A stretch of 64,000 nucleotides of DNA from Pseudomonas hygromyciniae (lineage in GTDB: Bacteria; Pseudomonadota; Gammaproteobacteria; Pseudomonadales; Pseudomonadaceae), in NCBI RefSeq assembly GCF_016925675.1, contig NZ_CP070506.1:5082501-5146500 (forward strand), in the 5' to 3' direction. Position 1 is the stretch's first letter. The number at the start of each line of letters is the position of its first letter. Made by a program: the position numbers and the translations under genes. The notes below the pieces were generated by a model. It ran no database searches, was not told where the DNA came from, and worked only from the letters and a program-made list of their open reading frames with translations. Below are positions 1 to 9,005 of the stretch, piece after piece.

Positions 1-965
1 AACCCCAAGCTTTCTACCGCGCGGTGGCGGACGATTTTAGCGCCGTCGACGGCATCATCAAGAAGCAGCTGACTTCTAAAGTGCCGCTGGTCTCCAAAAT
101 TGGCGACTATATTACTTCGGCCGGCGGTAAACGCCTGCGTCCTTTATTAGTGTTGCTGTGTGGCAAGGCCCTGGGCCGCGAAGGCGATGACCTGCGCCTG
201 CTGGCCGCGACTATCGAATTCCTGCATACCGCCACCCTGCTGCACGACGACGTGGTCGACATGTCTGGCATGCGCCGTGGTCGCGAGACCGCCAACGCCA
301 TGTGGGGCAACGCGCCCAGCGTGTTGGTGGGCGACTTCCTGTATTCGCGCTCGTTCGAAATGATGGTCGAACTGGGCTCGATGCCCGTGATGAAGATCCT
401 GTCCCAGGCCACGCGCATCATCGCTGAAGGCGAAGTGTTGCAACTGTCCAAGGTGCGTGACGCGAGCACCACCGAAGAAACCTACATGGAAGTGATTCGC
501 GGCAAGACCGCGATGCTCTTCGAAGCCTCGACCCACAGTGCCGCCGCGCTGTGCGAGGCGACCGCCGAACAGGCCGAAGCCCTGCGCACCTTTGGTGACC
601 ATCTGGGCGTGGCCTTCCAACTGGTGGACGACCTGCTCGATTATCGCGGCGATGCTGAAACCCTGGGCAAGAACGTCGGTGACGACCTGGCCGAAGGCAA
701 GCCGACCCTGCCGCTGATCTACACCATGCGCGAAGGCACCCCGGAACAGGCGGCACTGGTGCGCAAGGCGATCCAGAAAGGCGGCATCGAGGACCTGGAA
801 AGCATCCGCGCAGCCGTGGAAGCCTCGGGCTCGCTCGACTACACCGCACAACTGGCCCGCGACTACGTAGCCCGCGCCATCAAATGCCTGGAAGCCCTTC
901 CAGCCAGCGAATACCGGGATGCCCTGGTGGAGCTGAGTGAGTTTGCGGTCGCGCGTACTCACTGA
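1..965 (+). CDS. ispB: Octaprenyl diphosphate synthase IspB (5' end outside window)
   Basis: Trans-polyprenyl diphosphate synthase that builds the isoprenoid tail of ubiquinone from isopentenyl and farnesyl diphosphate in the cytoplasm. Both Asp-rich metal/substrate motifs are visible: LLHDDVVD in the first third and VDDLLDYRGD in the second half, plus the N-terminal GGKRLRP motif. The frame is open to base 3 and encodes PQAFYRAVADDF before the GTG at 24. The family normally begins MQPQAFYRAVADDF, so the true start should lie a few bases before the window and GTG 24 is internal. The stop is TGA 963-965. A REP hairpin follows directly. Identification is secure; only the first residues are missing. 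Confidence 0.95.
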   Translation, partial: PQAFYRAVADDFSAVDGIIKKQLTSKVPLVSKIGDYITSAGGKRLRPLLVLLCGKALGREGDDLRLLAATIEFLHTATLLHDDVVDMSGMRRGRETANAMWGNAPSVLVGDFLYSRSFEMMVELGSMPVMKILSQATRIIAEGEVLQLSKVRDASTTEETYMEVIRGKTAMLFEASTHSAAALCEATAEQAEALRTFGDHLGVAFQLVDDLLDYRGDAETLGKNVGDDLAEGKPTLPLIYTMREGTPEQAALVRKAIQKGGIEDLESIRAAVEASGSLDYTAQLARDYVARAIKCLEALPASEYRDALVELSEFAVARTH

Positions 966-970
966 TTCCC

Positions 971-998
971 TGTGGGAGCAGGCTTGCCTGCTCCCACA
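971..998. repeat. Single REP hairpin after ispB
   Basis: A near-perfect palindrome of 28 bases, built on GTGGGAGCAGG and CCTGCTCCCAC, begins 5 bases after the ispB stop. It matches the REP core seen elsewhere in the window but is unpaired. It may help terminate ispB transcription, although the following T-run is short. Confidence 0.75.
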
Positions 999-1034
999 TT
1001 TAGACCGCATCGCCCCCGCCCCAGCAAAACCCTA

Positions 1035-1040
1035 TATAAT
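1035..1040 (+). promoter_or_regulatory. Candidate -10 box of yjdM promoter
   Basis: A perfect TATAAT lies 40 bases before the yjdM start. I see no good -35 at the usual spacing, so this is a modest call based on one hexamer. Confidence 0.4.
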
Positions 1041-1080
1041 GTGCGACTTTTAGCCATCCTGACTCTTTCAAGGAGCTTTA

Positions 1081-1422
1081 GTGAGCACGTTGCCACCCTG
1101 CCCAAAATGCAATTCCGAATACACCTACGAAGACGGCGCCCAACTGATCTGCCCGGAATGCGCCCACGAGTGGTCCGTCGGTGGTGAAGCCGAAGCAGCC
1201 AACGATGAAACCGTGAAGAAAGACTCCGTTGGTAACGTTCTGCAAGACGGTGACACCATCACCGTGATCAAAGACCTCAAGGTCAAGGGCACCTCGCTGG
1301 TGGTCAAGGTCGGTACCAAGGTCAAGAACATCCGCCTGTGCGATGGCGACCACGATATCGATTGCAAGATCGACGGTATCGGCCCGATGAAGCTCAAGTC
1401 CGAGTTCGTCCGCAAGGTCTGA
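1081..1422 (+). CDS. yjdM: Zinc ribbon domain-containing protein YjdM (PhnA family)
   Basis: Small 113-aa PhnA/YjdM family protein. An N-terminal zinc ribbon (CPKC at residues 7-10 and CPEC about 17 residues later) precedes the compact PhnA domain with its [15 protein letters not shown] core. The family was once named for alkylphosphonate uptake because of its position in E. coli, but its biochemical role is not established and no phosphonate genes are nearby. The start is GTG 1081: AAGGAG lies 5 bases upstream, and a TATAAT box lies at 1035. It is probably monocistronic, with a hairpin just after the stop. Confidence 0.9.
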   Translation: MSTLPPCPKCNSEYTYEDGAQLICPECAHEWSVGGEAEAANDETVKKDSVGNVLQDGDTITVIKDLKVKGTSLVVKVGTKVKNIRLCDGDHDIDCKIDGIGPMKLKSEFVRKV

Positions 1423-1434
1423 CCTGCCTGCCCC

Positions 1435-1457
1435 CATCCCGCGCCTGTCGCGGGATG
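1435..1457 (+). terminator. Hairpin after yjdM
   Basis: CATCCCGCG and CGCGGGATG pair perfectly around a 5-base loop, 13 bases after the yjdM stop. There is no clear T-tract after it, so it may be a weak terminator or a 3' stability hairpin. Confidence 0.55.
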
Positions 1458-1572
1458 GCGTCTCACCCTCCCCGCATCCCCCCTCCAAGTAGCAAAAAGC
1501 CACCCACTTTGACCTTGCACAACGCCCACACAGAAAAACCAGAAAATTGCCAATAGGGACTTGCTATTCAAC

Positions 1573-1592
1573 GAATAAGAATTATTCTCATT
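1573..1592 (+). promoter_or_regulatory. Candidate Fur box
   Basis: GAATAAGAATTATTCTCAT is an AT-rich near-palindrome resembling the Fur consensus (GATAATGATAATCATTATC) in its repeated AT-rich hexamers. It stands out from the GC-rich surroundings and lies 27 bases before the start codon of the next gene, where Fur would block the promoter. This is motif resemblance only. Confidence 0.55.
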
Positions 1593-1618
1593 GAAACCCC
1601 TTCAAGGAGAGACGAACC

Positions 1619-1876
1619 ATGACTTATTTGATTGATGCCTGGCTGGACCGTCCGCACCCTTACCTGCGGATCCTTCATAGGGAAACCGGCGAAGTGTGTG
1701 CGGTGCTGGAAGAAGAAGCGTTGAATGAGCTGCAGGACCAGGGCGACCTGGACGTCAACGGCCTGAGTTCCAGTGAACCCGGGGTGCTGAAGGAGGTAGT
1801 GAGGAATCTGTTTCTATTCTGCTATGCCCGAGCGTTGCGCCCAGTGACGGAGCTCAATGGCAAGTTTCACCCATGA
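1619..1876 (+). CDS. Conserved hypothetical protein, probably iron-regulated (PA4570-like)
   Basis: An 85-aa acidic protein beginning MTYLIDAWLDRPHPYLRILH. No catalytic motif, signal peptide or membrane segment is visible. Position after ispB and before fklB matches PA4570 of P. aeruginosa, which I recall as a gene induced by iron starvation. A Fur-like palindrome lies directly upstream. AAGGAGAG 8 bases before ATG 1619 is a strong ribosome site. The function is unknown; iron control is inferred from the box and from synteny. Confidence 0.8.
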   Translation: MTYLIDAWLDRPHPYLRILHRETGEVCAVLEEEALNELQDQGDLDVNGLSSSEPGVLKEVVRNLFLFCYARALRPVTELNGKFHP

Positions 1877-1892
1877 GCAACGACGTAAAACA

Positions 1893-1994
1893 CTGTAGGA
1901 GCGAGCTTGCTCGCGAAGGTATCAAAGGCACCGCGTTAGTCCAGAAACTACGCGTTATCGTTGACACCCTTCGCGAGCAAGCTCGCTCCTACAG
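1893..1994. repeat. REPIN (GAGCGAGCTTGCTCGCGAA type)
   Basis: Two inverted REP copies about 50 bases apart, reading CTGTAGGAGCGAGC on the left and GCTCGCTCCTACAG on the right. It lies between the convergent ends of the PA4570-like gene and fklB. Confidence 0.85.
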
Positions 1995-2012
1995 GTAATT
2001 CAGCAGCAGGTC

Positions 2013-2630
2013 TTACAGAACGTCGAGCAGCTCGACGTCGAATACCAGAACGCTGTGCGGCGGGATGCTGCCAACGCCTTGTGCGCCGTAAGCCAGCTCA
2101 CTCGGCACGTACAGGCGCCATTTGCTACCGGCATTCATCAGTTGCAGGGCTTCAGTCCAGCCAGCGATCACGCCGCCGACCGGGAATTCTGCCGGCTGGC
2201 CACGCTCGTAGGAGCTGTCGAACACAGTGCCGTCGATCAGGGTGCCATGGTAGTGGGTACGCACCTGGTCTTCACGGGTCGGCTTGGCGCCGTCACCGGC
2301 GGTCAGCACTTCAAACTGCAGGCCGGAAGCCAGGGTGGTGATACCTTCACGCTTGGCGTTTTCAGCCAGGAATGCCAGGCCAGCGCCTGCGGCTGCTTCA
2401 GCCTTGGCCGCTGCTTCGGCTTGCATGATGTCGCGGATCACTTTGAAGCTGGCAGCCATTTGCTCCTGGTCAACACGGCTTGGCTTACCGCCGAACGCGT
2501 CGGTCAGGCCGGCCAGGATCGCGTCCAGGCTGACGCCCGGTGGCGGGTTGTCGCGCAGTTGGTCGCCCAACTGACGGCCAATGCCGTAGCTGACGCGGGT
2601 TTCGTCGGTGGACAGATTGACTTCGGACAT
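2013..2630 (-). CDS. fklB: FKBP-type peptidyl-prolyl cis-trans isomerase FklB
   Basis: A 205-aa peptidyl-prolyl isomerase/chaperone. Residues about 1-90 form the helical FKBP_N dimerisation domain, rich in Ala and Glu. Residues about 110-205 form the FKBP-C catalytic domain, with YHGTLIDGTVFDSS, the VIAGWTEAL flap and ELAYGAQGVGSIPP. No signal peptide is visible, so it is cytoplasmic, like E. coli FklB (about 206 aa) and unlike periplasmic FkpA. The start ATG 2630 has AAGG in reach. It is transcribed alone or with the YqhA gene upstream; a terminator-like hairpin at 2701-2731 between them argues for separate units. Confidence 0.93.
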   Translation of the reverse strand: MSEVNLSTDETRVSYGIGRQLGDQLRDNPPPGVSLDAILAGLTDAFGGKPSRVDQEQMAASFKVIRDIMQAEAAAKAEAAAGAGLAFLAENAKREGITTLASGLQFEVLTAGDGAKPTREDQVRTHYHGTLIDGTVFDSSYERGQPAEFPVGGVIAGWTEALQLMNAGSKWRLYVPSELAYGAQGVGSIPPHSVLVFDVELLDVL

Positions 2631-2700
2631 GGAAAGGCTCCGCTGTAGGACAACCGCAAAAAACCTGCAAAAGCGCAGCTTCTTGCGTGTGATCCAAACT

Positions 2701-2731
2701 AAAAGGGCGAGCAGACTAGCACACTCGCCCT
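2701..2731 (-). terminator. Intrinsic terminator of the yqhA-type gene
   Basis: On the minus strand AGGGCGAG pairs with CTCGCCCT around a 12-base loop and is followed by a short T-run. It lies about 50 bases after the stop of the YqhA gene. Confidence 0.65.
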
Positions 2732-2778
2732 ACGCTTGATGAGCCCAAAATCCCGGGCCAAAAGGCGCCGGACCTGGA

Positions 2779-3267
2779 TCAATGCTTGGTGACTTTATCC
2801 AAGTAACCCATGGCAAACGCCGAGATCACGAAGGTCATGTGAATGATCACGTACCACATCAGGTGCTGTGGATCGACATTCTTGGCATCCATGAAAATAC
2901 GCAGCAGGTGGATCGAGGAAATCGCCACGATGGACGCCGCCACTTTCATCTTCAGCGACGAAGAGTCCATGGTGCCCAGCCAGTTGAGTTTTTCCTTGTT
3001 GTCGTCGATATCCAATTGCGAGACAAAATTCTCGTAGCCGGAAATCATCACCATCACCAGCAAACCACCCACCAGGGCCATGTCGATCAGCGACAGCAGC
3101 ACCAGAATCAGTTCCGACTCGGCCATTGCAAAGACATTGGGCAGCAGATGGATCACTTCCTGGAAGAATTTCAGCGCCAACGCCAACAGCCCGAGGGACA
3201 AGCCGAAATAGATCGGCGCCAGCAGCCAGCGGGAGGCGTACATTGCATTTTCGATAAAGCGTTCCAT
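2779..3267 (-). CDS. YqhA/UPF0114 family inner-membrane protein
   Basis: A 162-aa integral membrane protein of the UPF0114 (TIGR00645, YqhA) family. It begins [20 protein letters not shown]. Three or four hydrophobic segments are visible: about 10-32, 52-78 with [21 protein letters not shown], 108-125 and 135-155. The GYENFVSQ motif typical of the family follows the second segment. The biochemical role is not established. The same gene type sits beside fklB in P. aeruginosa (PA4574), so this is core synteny. A terminator-like hairpin follows at 2701-2731. Confidence 0.88.
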   Translation of the reverse strand: MERFIENAMYASRWLLAPIYFGLSLGLLALALKFFQEVIHLLPNVFAMAESELILVLLSLIDMALVGGLLVMVMISGYENFVSQLDIDDNKEKLNWLGTMDSSSLKMKVAASIVAISSIHLLRIFMDAKNVDPQHLMWYVIIHMTFVISAFAMGYLDKVTKH

Positions 3268-3431
3268 GGAATCTCACACAGCTTGGCTAGAAATGGCGGC
3301 GAGTATATCAGCCACGCACATCGCGCCATAACCACCCGGAAACTGACCTGTAGCGCTTCTGTAAGACAATTTTTCTGCTAGTGTCGGCCTCATTAAAGTG
3401 GCTCGATGCTGCCGGACAGGAATCTCAAATA

Positions 3432-5252
3432 ATGGATGTGCGATCTCCCTTGGCCAGTCTTGGCCTGTGTGTAGCATTGCTGGCGACCAGCGGCTGTTCC
3501 CCCAGCGACGAGCACAAGCAAGCCAGCCTTGAAGAAAAAACCGCTCAGTTCGAGCAATCCCTGGACGCCATCCAGGATCCCCGCCTCAAGGAGGCCGTAG
3601 GCGAACTGGGTGGCTCGCTGCTGCTACTGGAGCGGGCACGCATCAAACTCGATGCCAAACCCGTCGAGACCGAGTACGGGGAAAACACCCTGGCCGCGCT
3701 TGCGCACTACCCGACGCCACAAGCACTGGTGGATACCTACATCAACGGGCTATTCGTCCTGCGCAAGAACTCGCACTCGGACTACCTGACCGATCTGCAA
3801 CCGGTGTTCCCGTTCAGCTTCAATATGCCGGACCAATTCCCCTTTCCCCATGGCCTGGAATGGCAATCGGTGACCTTAAGCAACAACAAGATCATCCCAT
3901 TCCAGCCGGAATGGTCGGAAACCGACCCTGGCATTCAACTGAGCCCCAGCAGCTCCAACCTGACCAACCCGGACGATCTGACCGTTACCTACCCCTTCAT
4001 CGAAGGCATCGAGACGGACAACAAGAGCCAGCCACAACCCGTCACCCTCAAGGGCAAGGTCGAGGTGATTGCGCCGAGTAAAGTCCTTACCTTCGACCTG
4101 ACACGCCAAGACGTAGGCCGCAAACACACCCAGCAAAACATCACGCTTACCTTGCTGGCCCTGGAAAACAACTACGCCGAGATCGAACTGACCAACACCA
4201 GCCCCCTGGCGCCACAAGTGGCCGATGAGTCGCCCAACCCGCTGCTGGTCCAGGCCCGGGACAGCACCGGGCAGTTTCTTGCCCGTTCCGGCTCGATCAA
4301 CGAAAGTGCCGCCCAGGTGGCGTTCTACGAGAAACAACTGGAGCAGATGCGCAAGCAGAAAACCTGGTCCGAGACCTTTGAAAAGCAACTGGAAGACGAG
4401 CGCAAAGCCTTTGAGCAACAACAATCCAGCCACTACGCCAAGGTCTACTTCAGCGGGGCGATCGATAACCTGCAAGTCAGTGTGCTGGATTTCTCCGACG
4501 CTACAGTCACCCAAAAGGACCTGGAACTCCCGATACGGCGCTTCGACAAGAACAGCCTGGAAAAAACCGTGCAGGGCTTGCCCATGCCAGTCACGGTGTA
4601 TGACGATCAGGCTGCGCAGTGGGTTCAAAGCGCCAGCCTCTCCGATGAGCAACTGAAAAACAGCGTGACGATCAGCCAATCGGTGGACGACGCCAGTGCC
4701 GCCCACATCGCCTTTGACCATCCCTTCACGTTCAATGACGATCTGATCGGCGCGACCCGCACCAGCAGCGACGCCCCGCTGACGTTCTTTACCGCAAATG
4801 ATCAAGGCAAGCGCGGCGAGCCCATCGAGTTACCCACCGAGGCCTTTGAAGTCGACCCATGGCGCGGCACCATCACCTACGACCTCAACCTATTCCCGGA
4901 AACCCCGGCATTTGCCGTGGGATCGATCCCGCTGTTCCTGGCCACCATCGAAAAGAACACCGTCAATACCGCACAACTGCCCAAAGGGCTGTCAATCAAG
5001 GACAACGCGCTAATTGTCGACCAGGCCCTCTTCCCCTCCGACAGTTGGCGGTTCTTTGCCAAGGACGCCAGCGGCAATTACCTGAAGGAAATCCTCGGCG
5101 TCAGCCACCGCGCCGCGGAATACGGCACGGCATTGTTTGATGTGCATTATTTTTATGGCCAACCGACCGAGCTTGAAACCTACCAGCGCACTGCGCTGAA
5201 CACCGTGCAGTATGGCTTTGAGGTCAAGCTAGACAAGCCCGAGACCAAATAG
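3432..5252 (+). CDS. Putative lipoprotein of unknown function
   Basis: A 606-aa protein starting at ATG 3432 (MDVRSPLASLGLCVALLATSGC). The signal peptide and the ATSGC lipobox place the lipidated Cys at residue 22; a start 17 codons earlier would bury the signal. After it comes a Gln/Glu/Lys-rich stretch. A charged, probably coiled segment runs about 310-350 (EKQLEQMRKQKTWSETF). The rest looks beta-rich with repeated VTLKGKV and FDLTRQD type strands, suggesting extracytoplasmic Ig-like folds. I do not recognise the family. In P. aeruginosa I recall the flanking YqhA and PA4575-type genes being adjacent, so this may be an insertion relative to that order. Confidence 0.7.
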   Translation: MDVRSPLASLGLCVALLATSGCSPSDEHKQASLEEKTAQFEQSLDAIQDPRLKEAVGELGGSLLLLERARIKLDAKPVETEYGENTLAALAHYPTPQALVDTYINGLFVLRKNSHSDYLTDLQPVFPFSFNMPDQFPFPHGLEWQSVTLSNNKIIPFQPEWSETDPGIQLSPSSSNLTNPDDLTVTYPFIEGIETDNKSQPQPVTLKGKVEVIAPSKVLTFDLTRQDVGRKHTQQNITLTLLALENNYAEIELTNTSPLAPQVADESPNPLLVQARDSTGQFLARSGSINESAAQVAFYEKQLEQMRKQKTWSETFEKQLEDERKAFEQQQSSHYAKVYFSGAIDNLQVSVLDFSDATVTQKDLELPIRRFDKNSLEKTVQGLPMPVTVYDDQAAQWVQSASLSDEQLKNSVTISQSVDDASAAHIAFDHPFTFNDDLIGATRTSSDAPLTFFTANDQGKRGEPIELPTEAFEVDPWRGTITYDLNLFPETPAFAVGSIPLFLATIEKNTVNTAQLPKGLSIKDNALIVDQALFPSDSWRFFAKDASGNYLKEILGVSHRAAEYGTALFDVHYFYGQPTELETYQRTALNTVQYGFEVKLDKPETK

Positions 5253-5259
5253 ACCGGCC

Positions 5260-5580
5260 CTACAGGTGAAGAGCCGGCAGCCGACCGCCATTGAGCTGGC
5301 GCAGGTGAGCCTGTAGGTGAAGGCACCATATCTGCGGGTCGTCGGCCAGCTCGTAGCCGTGCAGTGTCAGGCTTTGCACAATCGATTCAAGAATGTTTTC
5401 CGCGACGAACGGCCCATGGAACGGCCCTTGGGATTTGATGGTCGAGGGCTGCTCGCCGGTCATTCCGGCGGCAAACAGCAACGTCCACAGCCCAGCATCC
5501 CCCGCAAGAGGACGAATGGAACATTCAATTCGGGTGACCAGGCCCAGGCACTGGCGGGTGAGGCAAAGGTTGCGCGGCAT
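5260..5580 (-). CDS. Conserved hypothetical protein (PA4575-like)
   Basis: A 106-aa protein starting MPRNLCLTRQCLGLVTRIEC, ending 7 bases from the convergent lipoprotein gene. ATG 5580 is preceded by CCGAGGGT, a good ribosome site. It has several Cys residues near the N terminus and no membrane segment. It occupies the position of PA4575 upstream of the Lon-like protease gene in P. aeruginosa. I know of no function, and nothing in the sequence suggests one. Confidence 0.65.
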   Translation of the reverse strand: MPRNLCLTRQCLGLVTRIECSIRPLAGDAGLWTLLFAAGMTGEQPSTIKSQGPFHGPFVAENILESIVQSLTLHGYELADDPQIWCLHLQAHLRQLNGGRLPALHL

Positions 5581-5758
5581 GGCGGCGACCCTCGGTAGAT
5601 CCGGTGTTCAGCCTCCAGGTGCAAGGCTGTCTCTATCCCATGACTCCTGTAGATGTCCCTTGAGCTGAGAATAGAAGAAATCCGGTACAAACCAAGGTTG
5701 TAGGGACCAACGGCGGTCGGCCCCCAGAACCCAGCCAAAAATATGGCGCATAACACCT

Positions 5759-5788
5759 CTGTAGGAGCCGGCTTGCCAGCGCCTACAG
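5759..5788. repeat. Single REP-like hairpin
   Basis: CTGTAGGAGCCGGC and GCGCCTACAG form an imperfect palindrome between the Lon-like gene and the hypothetical gene. It is an unpaired REP that lies just after the stop of the Lon-like gene and could act as its 3' hairpin. Confidence 0.65.
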
Positions 5789-5802
5789 AGGGTGAGACGG
5801 CG

Positions 5803-8241
5803 TCAGGTTGGCTTGGCCTCCGCCAACGCCTGCTGCGCCAACTCCTTCTCCGCTTCCTTGAGGTCTTCCTCGCTGATCATCTCGGCGATCGCCCGCAGAC
5901 GCTCAACCACGCGGGCGTTGACGCTGCCCTCGGGGAATTGCCCTTCGGCATCCGGCTCACCGGCAGGCTCGCCCACCAACAGGCTCAGCGCCTCGTCGGC
6001 CTGGCGCACGGCATACACATGGAACTGCCCTGCCCGCACGGCCTGCAACACCTTCTCATCGAGCATCAACGTGGCGACGTTGGCCTGGGGAATGATCGCG
6101 CCCTGCTCGCCCGTCAAGCCACGAGCCTCGCACAGACGGAAGAAGCCTTCGATCTTCTCGTTGACCCCACCCACCGCCTGCACTTCGCCGAACTGGTTGA
6201 TCGAGCCGGTGATGGCAAAGCACTGCTTGAGCGGTGTCTTCGACAACGCCGAAATCAACGTGCAGGCCTCGCCCAACGAGGCACTGTCGCCATCGACGTA
6301 ACCGTAGGATTGCTCCAAGGCAATGCTCGCGGAAATCGCCAGGGGGAATTCCTGGGCATAACGGCTGCCCAGGTAACCGGTGAGGATCATCACACCTTTG
6401 GAGTGGATCGGTTGCCCGAGGTTGACCTCGCGCTCGATATCGACGATGCCGCTGCCGCCCGGGTATACCGTGGCGGAAATCCGCGCCGGCACACCGAACG
6501 CCGAATCACCGACCTCCAGCACCGTCAGCCCGTTGCACTTGCCCACTGCCGCGCCGGCGGTGTCGATCAGGATCACCCCGGCGAGCATGTCGTCAAGGAT
6601 CCGCGCCGAGACCCGCCCGGTACGCGTGGCCTTGGCCTTCAGCGCGCGCTCGATATGCCCGGCGTCGGTACGCTCATCACCGGCCAGGTGACGGATGAAA
6701 TCCGCTTCGCTGACCAGTTGGAACAGGTCGCCGATACGCGCCGACAAACGCCCCTGGTGCTCCGCCAGCCGTGCGCTGTAGGTCGCCAGTCGCGCCACGG
6801 CATCGGAGGTCAGCGGCGCCATGCCCTCTTCCGAGGTGCGGGTTTTCAGCAGTTGGGCGAATTGCTCCAGGCTCTCATCGACCATCGGGATATCTTCATC
6901 GAAATCCACCAGTACCCTGAACATCTCCTGGAAGTCCGGATCCAGGTCTTGCAGGGTGTAGTACAGCGAACGGGCGCCGATGATGATGACTTTGACCTGC
7001 AATGGAATCACTTGCGGGTTGAGGGTCACGGTAGCCAGGCGACCTAGCTCGCCCAGCGGCGATTCCATCTTCAGCTTGCGTGATTGCAGGGCCCGCTTGA
7101 GCGCGTCCCAGACAAACGGCTCGCTGAGCATTTTCTCGGCTTCCAGGATCAGGAAGCCGCCGTTGGCGCGGTGCAGCGCCCCCGGGCGCAGTTGCCGATA
7201 GGTGGTATAGAGCGCGCCTTGGTCGGTGCTGTATTCGATCCGGCCGAACAGGTTGTCGTAGGTCGGGTGCGGCTCAAACACCACCGGTGCGCCGCCATTG
7301 AGCGGATGGCCCACTACCAGGCTCGGGCAGTACTGCTCTTCCAGCAGCTTGCGCGCCTGGGCATCGGTTTTTGCGTCATCCACCAACAACTCGACCACAG
7401 TCTTGAGCAGATAGACCTGCATCGCCTGCAGGTAGCCGCACACGCCGGCGTTCTCGGCGTACTTTTCAGACAACGGTGCCAGCAATGGCTGCAAGGCCAG
7501 GGTGATGGTTTCTTCGTTGAACTGGCGCATCTGGTTGTTGGACTCGCGCTTCCACTGCGGCAGGCTGGCGAGTTCTTCGTTGAGGCGTTCTTCGAGCTCG
7601 GAAATATCCGTGTGGAAGCGCTCACGGTCAGCTTCCGGCAGTTGCGAGAACTCGGCCTCGTCCAGGGCCTTGCCATCGAGCATCGGGGTAAAGGCGATGT
7701 TGCTGCTGTCACGGTACAGCGCCACGTCCTTTTCCAGGGCCAGGCGCTCGATCACATCCAGGGCACGGTCGTAGCGCTGGTTGAAGGCACGGTCGATGGC
7801 GCTTTTGCGCTGTTGATAAGTCGGGTGTTCGAACACGGCCGGGAAAGTGGCGACCAGGTTGTCGATCAGGCCGCTGATATCAGCGATGAACGGCGCCGCA
7901 CCGCCTGCAGGCAACTCCAGGGCACGCGGCTCGCGGGGCTCGTCGAAATTATTGACGTAGACCCAGTCTGCCGGGGTCTGCAGGCGCTTGCCTTCGGCCT
8001 TGAGATAGCGTTTGACGAACGAAAAGCGCCCGGTACCGGGCTCGCCCATGACAAACACGTTGTAACCGGGGCGTGGCATAGCCACACCGAACTGCAACGC
8101 TTCAACCGCGCGTTCCTGGCCAAGCACACCGCGAAAGGGCTCCAAGTCATTGGTGGTCGAGAAGCTGAACTGTTCAGCGGAGAAAGGACGAGTCAGCGCT
8201 TCGGGCGCTAGACGCAAGCTGGCAGCAACAGGATCAGGCAT
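5803..8241 (-). CDS. Lon-related ATP-dependent protease (AAA, S16 family)
   Basis: An 812-aa protein of the LonB/YcbZ-like group. Residues about 40-70 hold a P-loop of the form GEPGTGR. The middle part is a long helical insert and the AAA core. The C-terminal S16 protease domain carries Ser653 in DGDSAS and Lys696 in GGVNEK; their 43-residue spacing equals that of the Ser-Lys dyad of E. coli Lon. It lacks the N-terminal substrate domain of classical Lon. It would degrade or remodel cytoplasmic proteins; substrates are unknown. It starts at ATG 8241 and appears monocistronic. It matches PA4576 in synteny. Confidence 0.9.
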   Translation of the reverse strand: MPDPVAASLRLAPEALTRPFSAEQFSFSTTNDLEPFRGVLGQERAVEALQFGVAMPRPGYNVFVMGEPGTGRFSFVKRYLKAEGKRLQTPADWVYVNNFDEPREPRALELPAGGAAPFIADISGLIDNLVATFPAVFEHPTYQQRKSAIDRAFNQRYDRALDVIERLALEKDVALYRDSSNIAFTPMLDGKALDEAEFSQLPEADRERFHTDISELEERLNEELASLPQWKRESNNQMRQFNEETITLALQPLLAPLSEKYAENAGVCGYLQAMQVYLLKTVVELLVDDAKTDAQARKLLEEQYCPSLVVGHPLNGGAPVVFEPHPTYDNLFGRIEYSTDQGALYTTYRQLRPGALHRANGGFLILEAEKMLSEPFVWDALKRALQSRKLKMESPLGELGRLATVTLNPQVIPLQVKVIIIGARSLYYTLQDLDPDFQEMFRVLVDFDEDIPMVDESLEQFAQLLKTRTSEEGMAPLTSDAVARLATYSARLAEHQGRLSARIGDLFQLVSEADFIRHLAGDERTDAGHIERALKAKATRTGRVSARILDDMLAGVILIDTAGAAVGKCNGLTVLEVGDSAFGVPARISATVYPGGSGIVDIEREVNLGQPIHSKGVMILTGYLGSRYAQEFPLAISASIALEQSYGYVDGDSASLGEACTLISALSKTPLKQCFAITGSINQFGEVQAVGGVNEKIEGFFRLCEARGLTGEQGAIIPQANVATLMLDEKVLQAVRAGQFHVYAVRQADEALSLLVGEPAGEPDAEGQFPEGSVNARVVERLRAIAEMISEEDLKEAEKELAQQALAEAKPT

Positions 8242-8448
8242 CGGGCTTCCTTACATCAGGCGGGGCAATGGCGGCATTCTGGCGCCGTGCGTAGCTGGCT
8301 GGCAAGGCACGACTGAGGTAAAGCATAGACACGGGATGCCGCGTGCAAAAAAACCAGTCGGCGTGGATTGTTTTACAAAAAACCACGGAACCCTTGGAAC
8401 ATGCCTAAACTCCAAACTGCGCGGGTTGGACTAATAACTGGCCCCTAG

Positions 8449-8464
8449 GGCGCCTTGAGGCGCC
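8449..8464 (+). other. Short hairpin in the leader of the DUF3015 gene
   Basis: GGCGCC repeats around a TTGA loop, making a 6-bp GC-only hairpin about 40 bases before the start codon. No T-tract follows, so it is not an obvious terminator. It may be a leader stability element. Confidence 0.4.
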
Positions 8465-8506
8465 TGAACCCTTGTCCATTGGTTTGCACACTAAGAGAAC
8501 AAAGCT

Positions 8507-8995
8507 ATGAAACGGATCCTTCTCGGTACTCTCTTCACCGTTGTCTCCCTCAATGCAATGGCCGAAGCGCCAGGTGGCCCGAACTGCGGTTGGGGCAACA
8601 TGCTGTTCGAAGGCCAGCGCGGCACGCCAGCCCACTTCCTGGCCTCAACCACCAACGGCACCTCCGGTAACGCCACCTTCGGCATGACCTCGGGCACCAA
8701 CGGTTGCAGCACCAACAGCGCGCTGACTTACGGCGGCAAATCGTGGATTGCCATGAATGGCATGATGAATGAGCTGTCCGAAGACATGGCCAAAGGCAAT
8801 GGCGAAGCACTGACCACCTATGCCGTGGTCCTGGGCGTTGCTCCAGAGGATCGTGATCACTTCGCCGCTGTGACTCACGAACACTTCCAGCAGATCTTCA
8901 GCAAGGCTGACGTAACCGCAGAAGACGTGCACTCCAACACCATCGCTGTTCTCAAAGGCGACGCCCGTCTGGCGAAATACGCCACCCAGGCTTAA
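8507..8995 (+). CDS. DUF3015 family secreted protein
   Basis: A 162-aa protein with a cleavable signal peptide (MKRILLGTLFTVVSLNAMA, cut before EAPGG). The mature part starts with GPNCGWGN and contains Cys residues likely to form a disulfide, then the typical DUF3015 helical C-terminal half with DRDHFAAVTHEHFQQIF. It should be periplasmic or exported. No function is known for the family. It sits 92 bases upstream of a DUF4105 gene in the same direction but has its own strong terminator at 9006-9039, so cotranscription would need readthrough. Confidence 0.88.
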   Translation: MKRILLGTLFTVVSLNAMAEAPGGPNCGWGNMLFEGQRGTPAHFLASTTNGTSGNATFGMTSGTNGCSTNSALTYGGKSWIAMNGMMNELSEDMAKGNGEALTTYAVVLGVAPEDRDHFAAVTHEHFQQIFSKADVTAEDVHSNTIAVLKGDARLAKYATQA

Positions 8996-9005
8996 GCTCG
9001 ACCTG

